Shown one piece after another: positions 48,379 to 59,710 of a stretch of DNA of 64,000 nucleotides; position 1 is the first letter of the stretch; each line of letters begins with the position of its first letter. The translations under genes were made by a program, and so were the position numbers. Source of the DNA: Coprinellus micaceus (lineage: Eukaryota; Basidiomycota; Agaricomycetes; Agaricales; Psathyrellaceae); assembly GCA_951394405.1 (NCBI GenBank), contig OX596335.1:5146001-5210000 (forward strand), in the 5' to 3' direction. Below the pieces are notes generated by a model. That model did not search any database. It was not told where the DNA came from and worked only from the letters and a program-made list of their open reading frames with translations.

Positions 48379-49331
48379 CATCATAAACAAGTCGATAGCA
48401 TTTGCGAGTTATATTCCCAACTTGTGGCCATAACGAAGCAACCACTCAGCATGTACGTAGAATAAATGCGTGTTGTGCGCACACTGTCGCACATCCGTAG
48501 CGTTTGTGCAGCACAACCGGTGCATCTATGCGGCAGTTGTGCGTCGAGGGCCGGATATGCGAGCAGATGTGCAGCGAGGTGTAAGAAACGAGCCAGTTGG
48601 AAAGGGTGACACCTTCCCTTAGGCATACATACCTACTCTAGTATACAGTCGGTCTCGAGCGCCTAGTAAGAGAAACTCGTTGCTTCAGCCGTTTCGGAAG
48701 GTCCCGAAATGTGACGTCACGCGTTCAGTCACGACGTTACATATAGCGACGCGTCCCTTGCTCTGCTGATCGCGTTTCTTTCTTCCCTTCCCCCATCATC
48801 CCCTCCTGCCCACCGCCAGTGTCCGCCTCCATCGTCAACATCTGTCGCTGCCCATCTCGTTCCCCTCGAGCCCTGGCTAGCGGCTGCCATCGCGACGGGT
48901 TCAGGGGATCTTAAGAAGGCGTCGATGAGGATCTCAAGCTCGAGGTGCGTATTGACTAGTGTTCATGTCTCACCGGCTTCCACAACCCCGCCTGGCGCGG
49001 TTCGCTCGCAATCCCTCTGATAGGACGTCATGGTCACCTACTGATGTAACCTGAGAGCCCTGCATACGCGATCACTCTTTGTATTGCCTGGAGATCCCTC
49101 TTGTAGTCTACATATCTCTATACTATTTCTGATAATATAACTGATTTCCTCCACAGAGATGTCCCCAAGTTGCGGGGGCAAGCGCAGCCGTCGAGAACGC
49201 GCCTAAATCCCGGCTGCACAAATGCTGCCGTTTGCATTTGTGCAGCTAATATGCAGCCTGCCCCCATATCTTTCCATACCATGCATATCTTCGCATATTA
49301 CTCACAAATGCTATCAACTTTGTTTATGATC
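48379..49331. mobile_element. 0.95-kb non-autonomous DNA transposon, copy 2 (inverted)
   Basis: Its left end, CATCATAAACAAGTCGATAG, and right end (reverse complement ATCATAAACAAAGTTGATAG) form the inverted repeats. The body matches copy 1 in opposite orientation. Its right end carries the GCATTTGTGCAGC-type subterminal words, and its left end the GGGCCGGATATGC region. No flanking duplication is found, fitting an insertion later involved in a deletion. No open frame is convincing. Confidence 0.75.
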
Positions 49332-50579
49332 TTGGAGCCTTGCGTACTAACGACTTTTCCCTCAAGCCAGCAGCTATAATTTCATGTTCAGCAAGCTAAC
49401 CCATCTCCAGCTTCGTGAGGCCTTTGCGAACAAAGGCGCAAACTTCGTTGAACAAGAAGGTAAACAAAGGTACGGACCTCGTAGTTTCGGAACTTCTTTC
49501 ACCGTCCGTGAATGAACGCTGATCTCTACTCCCAGGTTGCCTCGAGACCTCATAGGTGGTGTCGCCAACCTTCCCGTCCGTAGGCGCTCTGAGTCTGCCT
49601 GCACCGTCCTCCCACTACCCTCAACCGCCAGGAACGGTAGCACCCTTCAGCTGGCCAGCAGGGGCCATAGTCATTTGGACGGCGAAGGCTCTCATATCCG
49701 CGCTATCCGTCAGACCGCCCAGGAAGCCATCCGCCCCGATCCGCTCTACAGGGGGGTAACAGGGCTCGAGGAGCGCTGGAGGGCCAGGAAGAAGTGCTGG
49801 AACCGTGCACCGTTCCTCTAGCCCTAGCAAAGAAGGTGCTGGGCGAGGTTTTACAGTTCACCGACAACCTTCTCACATGGCTTCCGACGAAGGGTCTCGC
49901 TATGGACTACAGGGTTCTGGCCCCAAGTGACTGCCACGGCTCCCGCAGATGCGCAGATGTGAACACGTCTGCGCCACCATCCCCATCTCATCGAAGATGC
50001 GGAAAGTCAGCGGGATGCTCGTATCAAACAGCTCCGGAAACCTTTCGTCCATGAACGTCTTCCTCTCCACCACGTCCCCGCAACTGTCCATCACCCTCAC
50101 TACAGTTCACCGACATACGCGAAACCCGAACCCCTTTGGGTGGAGAGGAAACCACAAACAGCGTTACATTATCGAAATCCAGGGCATTGCTCGGCCTTGT
50201 TTGCGGTGTCCCGGGGAGACGGGGATGAGAAGGTTCTGACGCCAACACCTTCCCGACCTGCAGCGCTGGTCACCAGTGGAGGGTGTGGACTCGCCGGCGC
50301 CCTACAAACTGGAATTGCTGAACAGCCTCGTATCCCAAACCCACCGAATCAGTGCGGTTGACGGATGCGCGGCCCATCCTTCCGTACCTCGTGCGCGATA
50401 ACGAGGCCGCCGGGCAGCTGTAACGTGCAGGGCGGAGAATACCCGGGGCGAGATAGCTCTGGGCGCTTAACTGATGGCGTCATAGATGACGTAGGTCTGG
50501 GAAGTCGATTCGTCTCGAATCTTATCTCTGTCGAGGCATATTCATCGATCGTCCTGCGTCTCTGCTTCACACTCCCATC
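49332..50579. other. copy-B flank and FB8 promoter
   Basis: It matches 45233-46049 in parts and diverges in the middle (about 49880-50440). TGGGCGCTTAA at 50460-50470 lies 110 bases before the FB8 start and is followed by GGCGTCATAGATGACGTAG. Confidence 0.45.
50460..50470. promoter_or_regulatory. TGGGCGCTTAA motif upstream of FB8
   Basis: Exact copy of the shared word, conserved in position between the FB7 and FB8 promoters. Confidence 0.45.
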
Positions 50580-52379
50580 ATGAATTCAGGCCTTGACTTC
50601 CTTCAACGTCCCAGCAGCAATCGACCTCCTTCAGACGACGAGGTCCCCCGCATCCGGTCCTTCCGTCAGGACTGTCAAGCACGCATCGACTCAGTCAGCC
50701 AGCAAATCGAAAAGCTCCTCCAACAGCGCAAGGTCCTAGAGGCGGACCTCGAAAGATACGATTCGCTTTTAGCTCCAGTGAAGCGAGTCCCAGACGATGT
50801 CCTTTCAACGATTTTCCAACACGCATCCGGCACGGGGACCTATGTCGAAGACTTCCGGCCATTTTATTGGCAAGAAAGCCCTCCAATAGTCGCACCCAGC
50901 CAAATTTGCCAAGACTGGAGGCGATTGGCCCTCCTCACACCCTCCCTCTGGTCTACGATTCCTATCGCGGCCCCTGACCACCCCGTAGTGTGGAAGGAAG
51001 ACTCCGATCCGCCGCACGTAGTCGAGCGGGCGGCGCGGCGATGGGAGGCGCGCATCAAACAGTTATTGGAGATTTTCGCTCTATGGATCGAACGCTCCAA
51101 GCAGGACCCTCTGTCCATCGTCCTCAGGTTCAACGCGGTTGGCGGAGGGGGGAAAGAGGGGACTCCTCAAAAGGCCTTCCCTCTGTATCTCGGACTGGTC
51201 AGTCTCGTATGCAGGGTCGCGCCTCGATGGAAGAAACTCGACTTGAGCATTGACACCAATTATCCCCCCATCCTCAACACGCTCATGGCACTCAAACCCG
51301 ACGACGTGCCCCAGCTCGAAGTCATTTCTTGCGGCGATTGCGCGGGTGTGGCGGAGCCCGTTCTCGCCCAACTAGGCGTATTCATGGCGGAACGCCTTCG
51401 GTCATTCACCATGATTCAACTCAGGGACGGATGGTCGAAGCTCTCTATCAACTGGGCTGTCGTGAAGGAGCTGCAACTCGGAGTGGAGAGTCGGTGCCTG
51501 CGGGCAGGGGAGCCCTTGTACAGCCGCATCGAGAAGAGCTTTGGGACCCACGCCATTCGGTCACTGCTTCATATGTGTCCAGACCTGGAAAGATGGGAGT
51601 TGTCGGTGGAAACCAGCAATGGGATCTACGCTTCCGGTGATGCGACCTTGCCTGTGAGCGTCAGGCACGACCACCGGGAGAATGTCCGGCACCCTCACCT
51701 GAAGAGCTTGATATTCCATGGATCACATCCATCAGAGGCATTGACTTCATCCCTCGACCTGCCTTCGCTCCAGCAACTACATTTCCTCGGAGGGCCGGCC
51801 GCCTACAAGGGCGCCGCGGAAGGAAGAGAAACCCTATCCCGACGTTTCCTTTGGTCCGTCGATCGCTACGGGGCACAATTAACCGATCTACGATTCACCC
51901 ATCTGCTACTCAGCGACATGGCTTCAATCGCTCGGTGCTTTGGCAGCTTGCCTAACCTGTTGAGCCTGCATTTGGATGGGGGAGTTCCCACCTTCAACGA
52001 ATCTACGAACGACGTCGTTACCAACCTCTCCAATGCAGCCGTGGCTATACTCGTGGCTCTGACGCCAGACGTACGCGAGGATCAGCACCCAGCAGCTGAG
52101 GCTCCTCTCTGCCCCAAGTTGACACGATTCGCGTATCAGCCCACGCTACAGTGCTTCACGGAGAATCAGCTCCTCGAGTTCGTCGTAGGGAGGAGCCGTA
52201 TTTCAGGCGCTCTCAATATTGCCCGTATAGAGGAAGTCGAAGTTCGCTTTGCTATCCCGCAGGAAATGGACATTGCCAGCGTGTTGAAGTCGAGGGGTGT
52301 TGATGTGGATCACCTTACCTTAAGGATTCAGTACCCTAGGCGTCTTGAGGGTCAAACGATTGTCATGGTTCGAGATTAG
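50580..52379 (+). CDS. F-box protein FB8 (599 aa)
   Basis: Sister of FB7 in the duplicated block. It reads MNSGLDFLQRPSSNRPPSDDE, F-box core 62-127 (RVPDDVLSTIFQHAS, SQICQDWRRLALLTPSLWSTI), LRR-like region with LTSSLDLPSLQQLHFLGGP, and ends VDHLTLRIQYPRR. Compared with FB7, changes cluster in the middle (about 190-260 and 330-370), while the N-terminus and the final 100 residues are nearly the same. That pattern is expected if the substrate-facing repeats vary. Whether this reflects selection cannot be told by eye. Confidence 0.85.
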   Translation: MNSGLDFLQRPSSNRPPSDDEVPRIRSFRQDCQARIDSVSQQIEKLLQQRKVLEADLERYDSLLAPVKRVPDDVLSTIFQHASGTGTYVEDFRPFYWQESPPIVAPSQICQDWRRLALLTPSLWSTIPIAAPDHPVVWKEDSDPPHVVERAARRWEARIKQLLEIFALWIERSKQDPLSIVLRFNAVGGGGKEGTPQKAFPLYLGLVSLVCRVAPRWKKLDLSIDTNYPPILNTLMALKPDDVPQLEVISCGDCAGVAEPVLAQLGVFMAERLRSFTMIQLRDGWSKLSINWAVVKELQLGVESRCLRAGEPLYSRIEKSFGTHAIRSLLHMCPDLERWELSVETSNGIYASGDATLPVSVRHDHRENVRHPHLKSLIFHGSHPSEALTSSLDLPSLQQLHFLGGPAAYKGAAEGRETLSRRFLWSVDRYGAQLTDLRFTHLLLSDMASIARCFGSLPNLLSLHLDGGVPTFNESTNDVVTNLSNAAVAILVALTPDVREDQHPAAEAPLCPKLTRFAYQPTLQCFTENQLLEFVVGRSRISGALNIARIEEVEVRFAIPQEMDIASVLKSRGVDVDHLTLRIQYPRRLEGQTIVMVRD

Positions 52380-52622
52380 TTGTACTTTATAGACCAAAGA
52401 TGCTAGAAGTTTAATTGGGAAAATGTTGGCCAGTTTAGGCCTTGTATGCATGGCTTATTCTCCTCCCCCACACGTTTGAAAGTGTCGGCCCTCGGCCAGG
52501 GTTCTTCGGGCATGGGCTTGGAAGGGTGCCTGGAACAGATACACAATGCGAACCTTTGGATTGGTTTCTAGCGAAGGGCATACATAAGGTGCACGTTGGC
52601 TCTATCTATTCAGTCGACGATT

Positions 52623-54419
52623 TCAATAACTTGGGTGTTCCTTCACAATATTGAGACTAAGCGGTGCCGGATAGGTCACCTTCAACGTGAAATCTTCTAA
52701 ACCCACCCCAACTTCCTGGAGTCTACGCCATAGGTCCATTTGTGACAGCACCCCGAAAGCAACCCGCACCTCGTCAATCTTCGATACACGGGGCTCGCCT
52801 GGTGAGTCTCTCCTCCTGCTTGCTATGAAGTCCACCAATTGGGCTTGCGTGAAGCCCTTGGTCACGAGCGTGCACGCAAAGCGCTTGAGCTTCGGACACA
52901 CGGGAGTGTGTGCCAAGTCGCGATCGCCTTCCTCGTCAACCGGTGGAGTTAGATAGTTGAGAAGGAACTTGGCTGCCTGTTCGACCTGGTCAAGGCTACC
53001 CATCGTCGCGGGCCTTTGGATGGCGTTTTCCAAATGAAGGCTGACCAAGTTGGGGAGATTGTCGAAGCACCGCACGATTGCTTCTGTATCGTGCACGAGG
53101 TATAACATGGCGAAACGAATGTCTGTCAACCGAGCGCCGAACCGTTCGACGGATGCCATAAAGCGATGGGGAAGCCTCGACCGAATGGGTGGATTCATGT
53201 TGGATATGAAGCTGCTCAGGAACCCCAGGTCGCGTAGCGCCGGGGCGTCGATGGACTCGAAGAATTCCTTGAGGGGTTCAGTTCGGCTAAATATGAGGCT
53301 CTGAAGGTGGGGAAGAGTGACCGACAGCCCCAGGTCGTGTGGGGGGTCGCTAATCGCGTTCCAGTCTTGCCCTGCGCCGCCATCTCCGTCGAACTCCCTG
53401 ACAGCGAGCTCGCATCGAGTGAGGTTGGGGCAGTTGGACATGAGGTTCAGAGCTTCGAGTGGCCCCAGCAGCTCATAGACCACGATCGGCGTGGGCATCC
53501 CAACATCCCCTCCCCCACCTTTTACACCCAAACTGAGAGTCCGAAGGCCTGCCCAATTTACGGAGAGATTCCGCCAGGATCCAGGAAGGCGGAGGATGGC
53601 GAGATGTCGGAGGGCTTCGGTGGTTAGAAATCCTCCCGGAGGTGGGTTGACGGGTGGGTAAGAAGGGGTGTCGTTCACATGCGTGAGGAGTTTAACCCTC
53701 CGAAGTAGGGGAACATCTTCACTCTTGAGAGATATGATGCTCTCGATCTCCGCATTGCTGTTCGCGAACATGGAGATATCGATGCTCTCCCATCTCGATG
53801 CCACGCTGCACACAAGGTCAACCAAGGCTTTGAACTTGGAGACGACATGCTCTGGCGGTTCCTCCCCGCCCCACATATCATCGCCCCAGGAACTCGTGGA
53901 CATATCGAGGGTGATGGTGAGTGGGCACGCGCCAGAGCGGGAGATCCAGGTCTGGGTAGTCTCGAAGAGTTGCTTGGTTCGAGTGTCCCATCGGATTTCC
54001 GCATCGTTGACGAGGTGAGGGTGGTCGCGTGTGGGCTCCATCCGAGGATGTGGTGGGTGCGCAACGACAATTCCCGACCATAATCTCGTAGTCGAGAGCG
54101 AAGCTCGACGCCATTCGCTGCAAACGTGACTAGCGACCACCGCTGGGTGGTTCGAGGTCATGGCATAGGGCACGTCCCTCCGACGTAACGCGAGGAGGAA
54201 GATGCATGATAGGACATCGTCTGGAACCTTCTTCACGGGGGCGAGAGCTTCGTCGCACTGGCGTAGGGTATCCTCGTGAATCTGCCGCTGGATGTTCAGC
54301 GTCGCCACCTCTTCATCGATGGAGTTGATCGCTACGTGTGCGTCGTGGCGAGCGGCGAGAAATTTCGACACTTCAACGTCTGTAAGCCCTGGGATACCAG
54401 TGCTGCTTGAATACACCAT
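52623..54419 (-). CDS. F-box protein FB9, divergent subgroup (598 aa)
   Basis: The N-terminus MVYSSSTGIPGLTDVEVSKF differs from the other members, but the layout holds: coiled coil about 20-56, F-box core about 58-125 (KVPDDVLSCIFLLALR, SHVCSEWRRASLSTTRLWSGI), LRR-like region (LPHLQSLIFSRTEPLKEFFESI), ending DFTLKVTYPAP. It is convergent with FB8. Its last codons were captured at the end of copy A, so it was present next to the unit before the duplication. Confidence 0.85.
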   Translation of the reverse strand: MVYSSSTGIPGLTDVEVSKFLAARHDAHVAINSIDEEVATLNIQRQIHEDTLRQCDEALAPVKKVPDDVLSCIFLLALRRRDVPYAMTSNHPAVVASHVCSEWRRASLSTTRLWSGIVVAHPPHPRMEPTRDHPHLVNDAEIRWDTRTKQLFETTQTWISRSGACPLTITLDMSTSSWGDDMWGGEEPPEHVVSKFKALVDLVCSVASRWESIDISMFANSNAEIESIISLKSEDVPLLRRVKLLTHVNDTPSYPPVNPPPGGFLTTEALRHLAILRLPGSWRNLSVNWAGLRTLSLGVKGGGGDVGMPTPIVVYELLGPLEALNLMSNCPNLTRCELAVREFDGDGGAGQDWNAISDPPHDLGLSVTLPHLQSLIFSRTEPLKEFFESIDAPALRDLGFLSSFISNMNPPIRSRLPHRFMASVERFGARLTDIRFAMLYLVHDTEAIVRCFDNLPNLVSLHLENAIQRPATMGSLDQVEQAAKFLLNYLTPPVDEEGDRDLAHTPVCPKLKRFACTLVTKGFTQAQLVDFIASRRRDSPGEPRVSKIDEVRVAFGVLSQMDLWRRLQEVGVGLEDFTLKVTYPAPLSLNIVKEHPSY

Positions 54420-54759
54420 GGTGGTTTGGGGTGACGAGCGAAGGGTTGTGGATGCTGTTTAAATGCGGTGTAAGCCCTGTGAATGTTGATCTCCTTCTGG
54501 TTCCCAGGTGATCACAATTCTCCACATCGCACTCGGTGAACGGGAAAGAAAAGGTTTTGTGATGTACACTATAGCTACAGTAAATATGATGCGAAGATGA
54601 TCCAACCGGATGGACCACAGACCACATCCGCCGTAGATGCTAATCAAGAATCGGAAGGCTTGGCCGTACCAGCGATGACGTTCCAATAATATGAGGACGC
54701 AGGTCTGAACTGTATCACAGTCTCGTTGGGCGGAGGTTGTCGTTGCCGACGAAGGTGAC
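54420..54759. other. intergenic stretch
   Basis: About 340 bases between the FB9 start and the end of the second DUF6534 gene. No exact TGGGCGCTTAA is present, unlike the other F-box promoters. Confidence 0.35.
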
Positions 54760-56640
54760 TCAGGTGGACGTCGTCGGGGCCTTGGGGATGTATTCGGTCG
54801 TCCAGTGTATACTTCGTCGTCGTGTGGTCGGGTTTGCTGTTTTGAATCTAACGCATATTGAGCTAGAGCCGACGGTCATGACATGGAGCAAATGGTCTAG
54901 ACGTACGAGAAGCTCGGATTCAACGTGATTTTGCCGACCCTTTCCTGGATCCCGGTAGTAACCTGTCCGATCGCCATCCGAAGGGTCCAGTCCGTGTATT
55001 TGACGGAGCTGATGTCGCATATTCAGGGATGCCAGCAGTGAGTTCGCGTACACTAAACGACGGTGAGGCGAACACGGCCAAAATACACGGTCGGAGATAG
55101 ACGTACACTTGGAGATGACGAAGTGAAGACCCATGAATATAAGGTTGTGTGGCATGACAAGCCAGCACACCAGCGTGGCGATGGCGGCGAAGCTACAGTT
55201 CAACATGTGTTACTAGTAGGGCGGAGGCATGTAGGCACAGGGGCTTACCATGTCAAAGCACCGTTCTCCAGGGTGTACAACGTGAGGGTGTCTACCATAC
55301 GTATCATCCTGATCAAGCTGGTCAGCGTGTGGGTGCCGACGAGCCAGAGCCGAGCTCACATCGTCGACATAGGGCTGATCCCTGCTCTGAACCGGGAGAG
55401 GAAGTAACAGAGCCAGCCAGTGATGAGAATATCCACAGCAGCTGTGAGCGAGAGCCCCGTAGTAAACATGGTCTAAGGATCGTACAAACGGTTAGCATCA
55501 GGCAAGAGGTGGTGGTAGAAAATACTGCTGACACGAGGAAACGTCTCTAAAAGGGCATGGAAGTGCTGCAGGCGAATCCTATAGAGTAGAACACGAGGCA
55601 TAAGCAGTCGCCGATAATAGACGTGGCCGGAGGGCGTACATATTCACAGTCGTGACTGGAGATTCGTTGGTTAGTCGGAGTTGAGGAAGGGAGGAGGAGG
55701 GACTCACTACAAGCCGAACACAATCTAGCTACAGCCAAGAATAACTGTGATCCGTGAGCACAGAGCTAGATAGGTCGCTGACGGGGCGTACGATAGGGCC
55801 TGTGATTATCCAATTATTTCCACTTGCTGGAGGGGATGAGCATGACGCGTCAACAAGGAGATTACAGAAAGACTTACACCTAAATATCTTCAAGGCAAAA
55901 AAGCTTTAAGCAAGTCAGCCACGATGAGGTCGGCATTGAAGAGGTAGCACCAACACATACCAGTGGACGAGGATAGTTTGAAGGGCCTAAAACGTGGGCC
56001 ACGAGTGTCAGACGGTAAACCGGCCGCATTATGTGGCTTAGACGTACAGTGATGACGACGGAGACCTTTGAGATTCAAAGGCATCGGTGGGTGAGAATTG
56101 AAGGAGATTGTTGAAGGCTTCGTACTCACAGCCAGTGCCCTGCGAACGATAATGAGCTCAAGGTCGGACAGAGAGGTTGGGGGGAGAACTCACCATGGAA
56201 TAAAGTCGATTTGCGTCGAATCTCCGAAGAATCGAATGAAGTATTCGTAGATGGTGAGCATCAAGAAGGCACTATGCGTCAGATCGAGGGTCCTAGAGAG
56301 CGTGTATCTGAGTGTATTCGTTCCAAGATTATCCAGTATAATGGCTCTACGAACCAGGAAGCAAGAACCTAGAAGGTAGCTTTAGCGCCCGTCTGGCGAT
56401 TCAAACATAGAGGTCGTACTATCGCTTTAGTCTTGTACGAGTCCTCTGGGTACTGCTTGAAGTACACAACGCATTGGGTCACGACAACTCCACTCAAGCT
56501 GGACAGACACATGATCAGCTCTCGCCCACAAGAGTGCATGTCGGAACGTACCCAAATGCCATCCCAGCACCCAACAGAAGCGCCCCATACGTCCTTCCGA
56601 CATCAACTGAAGTCGCAGCCGCATCACCCAGACCCTCCAT
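54760..56640 (-). CDS. DUF6534-type seven-helix membrane protein, gene 2
   Basis: Start 56640: MEGLGDAAATSVDVGRTYGALLLGAGMAFG, an intron (GTACGT...CCAG), then LSGVVVTQCVVYFKQYPEDSYKTKA. Further landmarks are RTLDLTHSAFLMLTIYEYFI and GDSTQIDFIPW, and ATLVCWLVMPHNLIFMGLHFVISKC spliced to VYANSLLASLNMR. The tail ends IPKAPTTST-stop at 54760. Many short exons lie between; I did not fix them all. It shares the family layout of gene 1, but the two are not close copies. Function unknown; all evidence is the helix pattern and conserved YANSLLxxLN. Confidence 0.7.
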
Positions 56641-57949
56641 TGCGGCCTGGGGGCTGGGCTGAAGGCGAGGTTAGATGAGCTTGAGCGGTCAGTGGATCCC
56701 GCGCTGGACCTCGAGCCAGAGGCCTGACGCTCAGGAACCAAGTATGGGGGTGATATCGATTGAGAGGTGCCAAACCAAACAGGTGCTCAATCCGGACTGA
56801 GTGGCCTTATATATCCCCCTGAGCAACGAATGCCGACATGTAATCTGTCGATGACAGGCGGACTTGGATCGAATGATGACATACATATCGAGACAAGCCT
56901 GGCAAATGTGATATCGCTCAATCTCCCCTCACACGAGTGGGTCGCCGTTTGAGGAGATCCTGGTGATTAAGAACCAGTGAGTGTGGGATGCGGCTAGAGG
57001 ATGGGAGCGGCTCCACCCACCGTTCTCGAATGGTCAACCAGAGGGTGACGATGGAAGAGCGATCGACGGAAGCATGACGGTACCTGGGTTCTTCGACTGT
57101 GAAATGACTGGCCCCGGGCCAAAGAGACCGCACGGAAGGTTTACAGGGCTGTGCCTCAAGGCAAAGCAAATGAACGAAGCTCTCTGCGTGCTTCGCCAAG
57201 GCACAGGGTTTTGGGTTGACCATGGGAGCCGCTCTAACCAAACCGCTTGGCAGACACTCCGGGAGAGGTTGAGCGGCGTTCTTGTCGACTTGACAACGCA
57301 ACAATTGCGCAAGGCGATGTGCGTGTATTCCGGAAACTGGGGAAGAAAAGGGTGGAATTCAAAGTGGACTCGCACGACATCCAAAGGTGGTGTGGCACGA
57401 GAACGAATATACCGTAGATAGACCGCCTTCGCCTGACCCAGAAGGCGCGGACATTGGATCACCTCGCATGGTGCACACTGCTGTCCATCCAGCAACAAGA
57501 GTTCTGTCCGAATAGGGCTAACCCCCGGGAGGGCGCAGATTCGAGATGCTTGCGCGGTCGAATTTCCGCCTTCGCGTGAGCGAGAAAACCGCTTCCCCTC
57601 TCACAACCATCTAGGCAGTGAGTGGGGCGTAACAGGATGGCCGGCCAAGGTCCGCGGAGCTCGAACAAACATAAGGAAGGAAGTCGCGTCCCAACGTCTG
57701 CTGTAGGGATCATATTCAGCCCTGTAGCAAGAATCAGTTCATGGTGTGAAGTCAGTTGTGTATCAATCTTACGAGTGCTGCACATTGAGTACGAGTGGCT
57801 GACCCCCTTCCTCTGGCTAGCGCGGTGGAATGACGTCGTGTGTCCCATACGGTGGTGAAACCAAATCAGGTCTCGGACTGGACGTTTCTCAACAATCCCG
57901 CTGCGGAGAAAGGAAGGCAGATAAGTGAGGACTGACGCTCACCTGAGCT
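56641..57949. other. gene-free stretch
   Basis: About 1.3 kb. Open frames of 129-154 codons overlap on both strands (56981-57421 plus; 57034-57498 and 57459-57848 minus) without recognisable domains. None is called. Confidence 0.35.
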
Positions 57950-58260
57950 GCATAAAGGAGGATGGTGTGAAGCGCCGGCAGAGCGAAGGTATCGATATAC
58001 GGACATTGTGGACAGGAGAGCCTGGGTAGATTGACACTTTCCGACTAGCTGAGCACACGTCAGCCACGACTCGTCGGCTATATTTCGCGAAAATGCATGA
58101 TGAGGAGAACATGCTTGATAAGGGCCCTGGTGTAGGCCTAAGAAGTCAAAGTGCTCAGAGCCAACGAACGGCCGGAGTATTTGAAGGCCCCCAACGTCTC
58201 CCATACTGGCCCCACTCATTTCGCTCCAGCTGAGCACCGCACGGCCGATTAGGGTCTCCC
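57950..58260 (-). pseudogene. decayed DUF6534 fragment
   Basis: One frame reads YIDTFALPALHTILLYAAQ followed by a GTGAGC donor, closely like the second-helix exon (LDTLHxA...Y) of the two DUF6534 genes. The upstream part, where LYGxxxxQxYxYY is expected, is only recognisable across shifted frames with stops. It is next to gene 2 and on the same strand. Low confidence; it could be a poorly read live gene. Confidence 0.3.
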
Positions 58261-58950
58261 TCGTCCCTGGTACGTGGAGCCTTAGAGGGCTGAATGCCGT
58301 AGAGAATGAGTTATTCCCCAGGTTGCAGGAACTGCGGGATGTTCTCGAAATCTGGGGAAGCTGAGGTGGAAATTTCTGTCCGTTAGTGCACTTCACCTGG
58401 AAAATCGACAGCAGAAAAAACGAACCTCAACGTGGCTTTCACTTTGGTATCGGAGGGTTCATGCACTCCAAAGCAACATAATAAGGAGTGCACGCCGCAA
58501 GGTTGGGGAGCATCGAGAACTAGGCCACGCTCTCAATACCATCGGCGTCGTTCAGGGACGATCAGGAGTTAGGTGGAAGGCTCCACCGGAGTCTTCTCAA
58601 CGCGAGCGGCGACCCGGGAGCAAACCTCGACCTGAGGCAAGCAACAGGAGAGCGGGTCCGCTGAGAGACCAAATATCAAGGGGTGGAAAGAAGCGCAAGT
58701 CATGAGTCTGCGTTCAGTGAGGCCCAGACCGCGGTGCTTCCCCGAAACGCATGCACAAGATACCCAAGAGGGCAGGTCCACCGTCGAAAAATGGGGTGTA
58801 ACAAGTTTGAGGCGATACCCCCGAATGCTTAATGCTAGGCACACCAAGATGCTATGCCATAACGTCGTCGCAGAGTGAGTAAACGTAGCGGACGGGTTGG
58901 ACGCACATGAAGGTGCGAAGTCAATAGGGTTGCGTGTATAATTCACCCCA
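58261..58950. other. gene-free stretch
   Basis: No supported gene. A 142-codon open frame at 58569-58997 (minus) has no known motif. Confidence 0.3.
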
Positions 58951-59453
58951 GGGCATTTAAATAGTAACTTACAGGCCAAAAGATTTCGGGTGGGCAACTA
59001 ATGTAACTTATTGTGTAAATTAATGCTCGCCCGTAGGTCACGAGACTTGATTTTGCGCGGAAATAATTTGGATAGGCAACAAAGGAATGGGGGCACAGAG
59101 GGGCGGGACAAGCGACAGGAAGCGATGCGGGTACATACGAGTAAGTACATACCACTTCTACACCCAGGTACCGAGTTCAAAAGTCCCCCCAACCTCCTCT
59201 GTTCCCGTTCTAGCCAATCGCAATTGAGCCTTAGCACCTTGGCCAAATCTCCCTCCCGACGCCCCGACCTCGACCATGCAAACGAGTTGAGGCGACCGCG
59301 CATCAGTGCCTGTGCATCGCTCTGGTGCTCTTGGGTACACCGAAAGTCGCGCGAATAAGTTACAATACTTACACGTGTAGATAAGGGCTTAAGCTACTTA
59401 ATCGTAACTTACATTAACTTACAGGTGTAACTTACACTTTGTAACTAAATGCC
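58951..59453. mobile_element. possible 0.5-kb inverted-repeat element
   Basis: The left end GGGCATTTAAATAGTAACTTAC and the right end (reverse complement GGCATTTAGTTACAAAGTG) share GGCATTTA plus a GTAAC/GTTAC core. The word TAACTTA recurs at least five times, in clusters near both ends (58965-59010 and 59404-59435). No open frame of note and no clear flanking duplication. This may be a MITE remnant. Confidence 0.35.
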
Positions 59454-59710
59454 AATTAGATACGCAACCCTAGAAGTCAAGGAGCACCGTTGCAGGTTTG
59501 CTTTGACCGTGACTCTCAACTTTCACGTGTGCGTTCTATTTGTGCTTCAGGTTTCAAAGTCCGATGAACAAACAGGCCGTAGGGCTGACTGACAGGTCCG
59601 ACTGAGCGACGACCATCCTGACTTCCATGATGTAAGTGCGTGGAAGTGACATTACAAGGTGAGTAGAGTACAGCTATGTCCAATATTTGAAACCAAAGCA
59701 GAATTATAGT
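59454..59710. other. intergenic stretch
   Basis: 3' flank of the first paralog; nothing recognised. Confidence 0.3.

Larger units (their letters stand above)
48190..52683. repeat. segmental duplication, copy B (with internal deletion)
   Basis: It matches copy A at 48190-48378 (to 42427-42600) and again from 49332 (to 45233 onward) through FB8 to the F-box 3' end. The 2.63 kb between (42601-45232 in copy A), holding the rest of the helical-bundle gene and all of uL1, is absent; the transposon copy 2 stands in its place. Confidence 0.75.
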
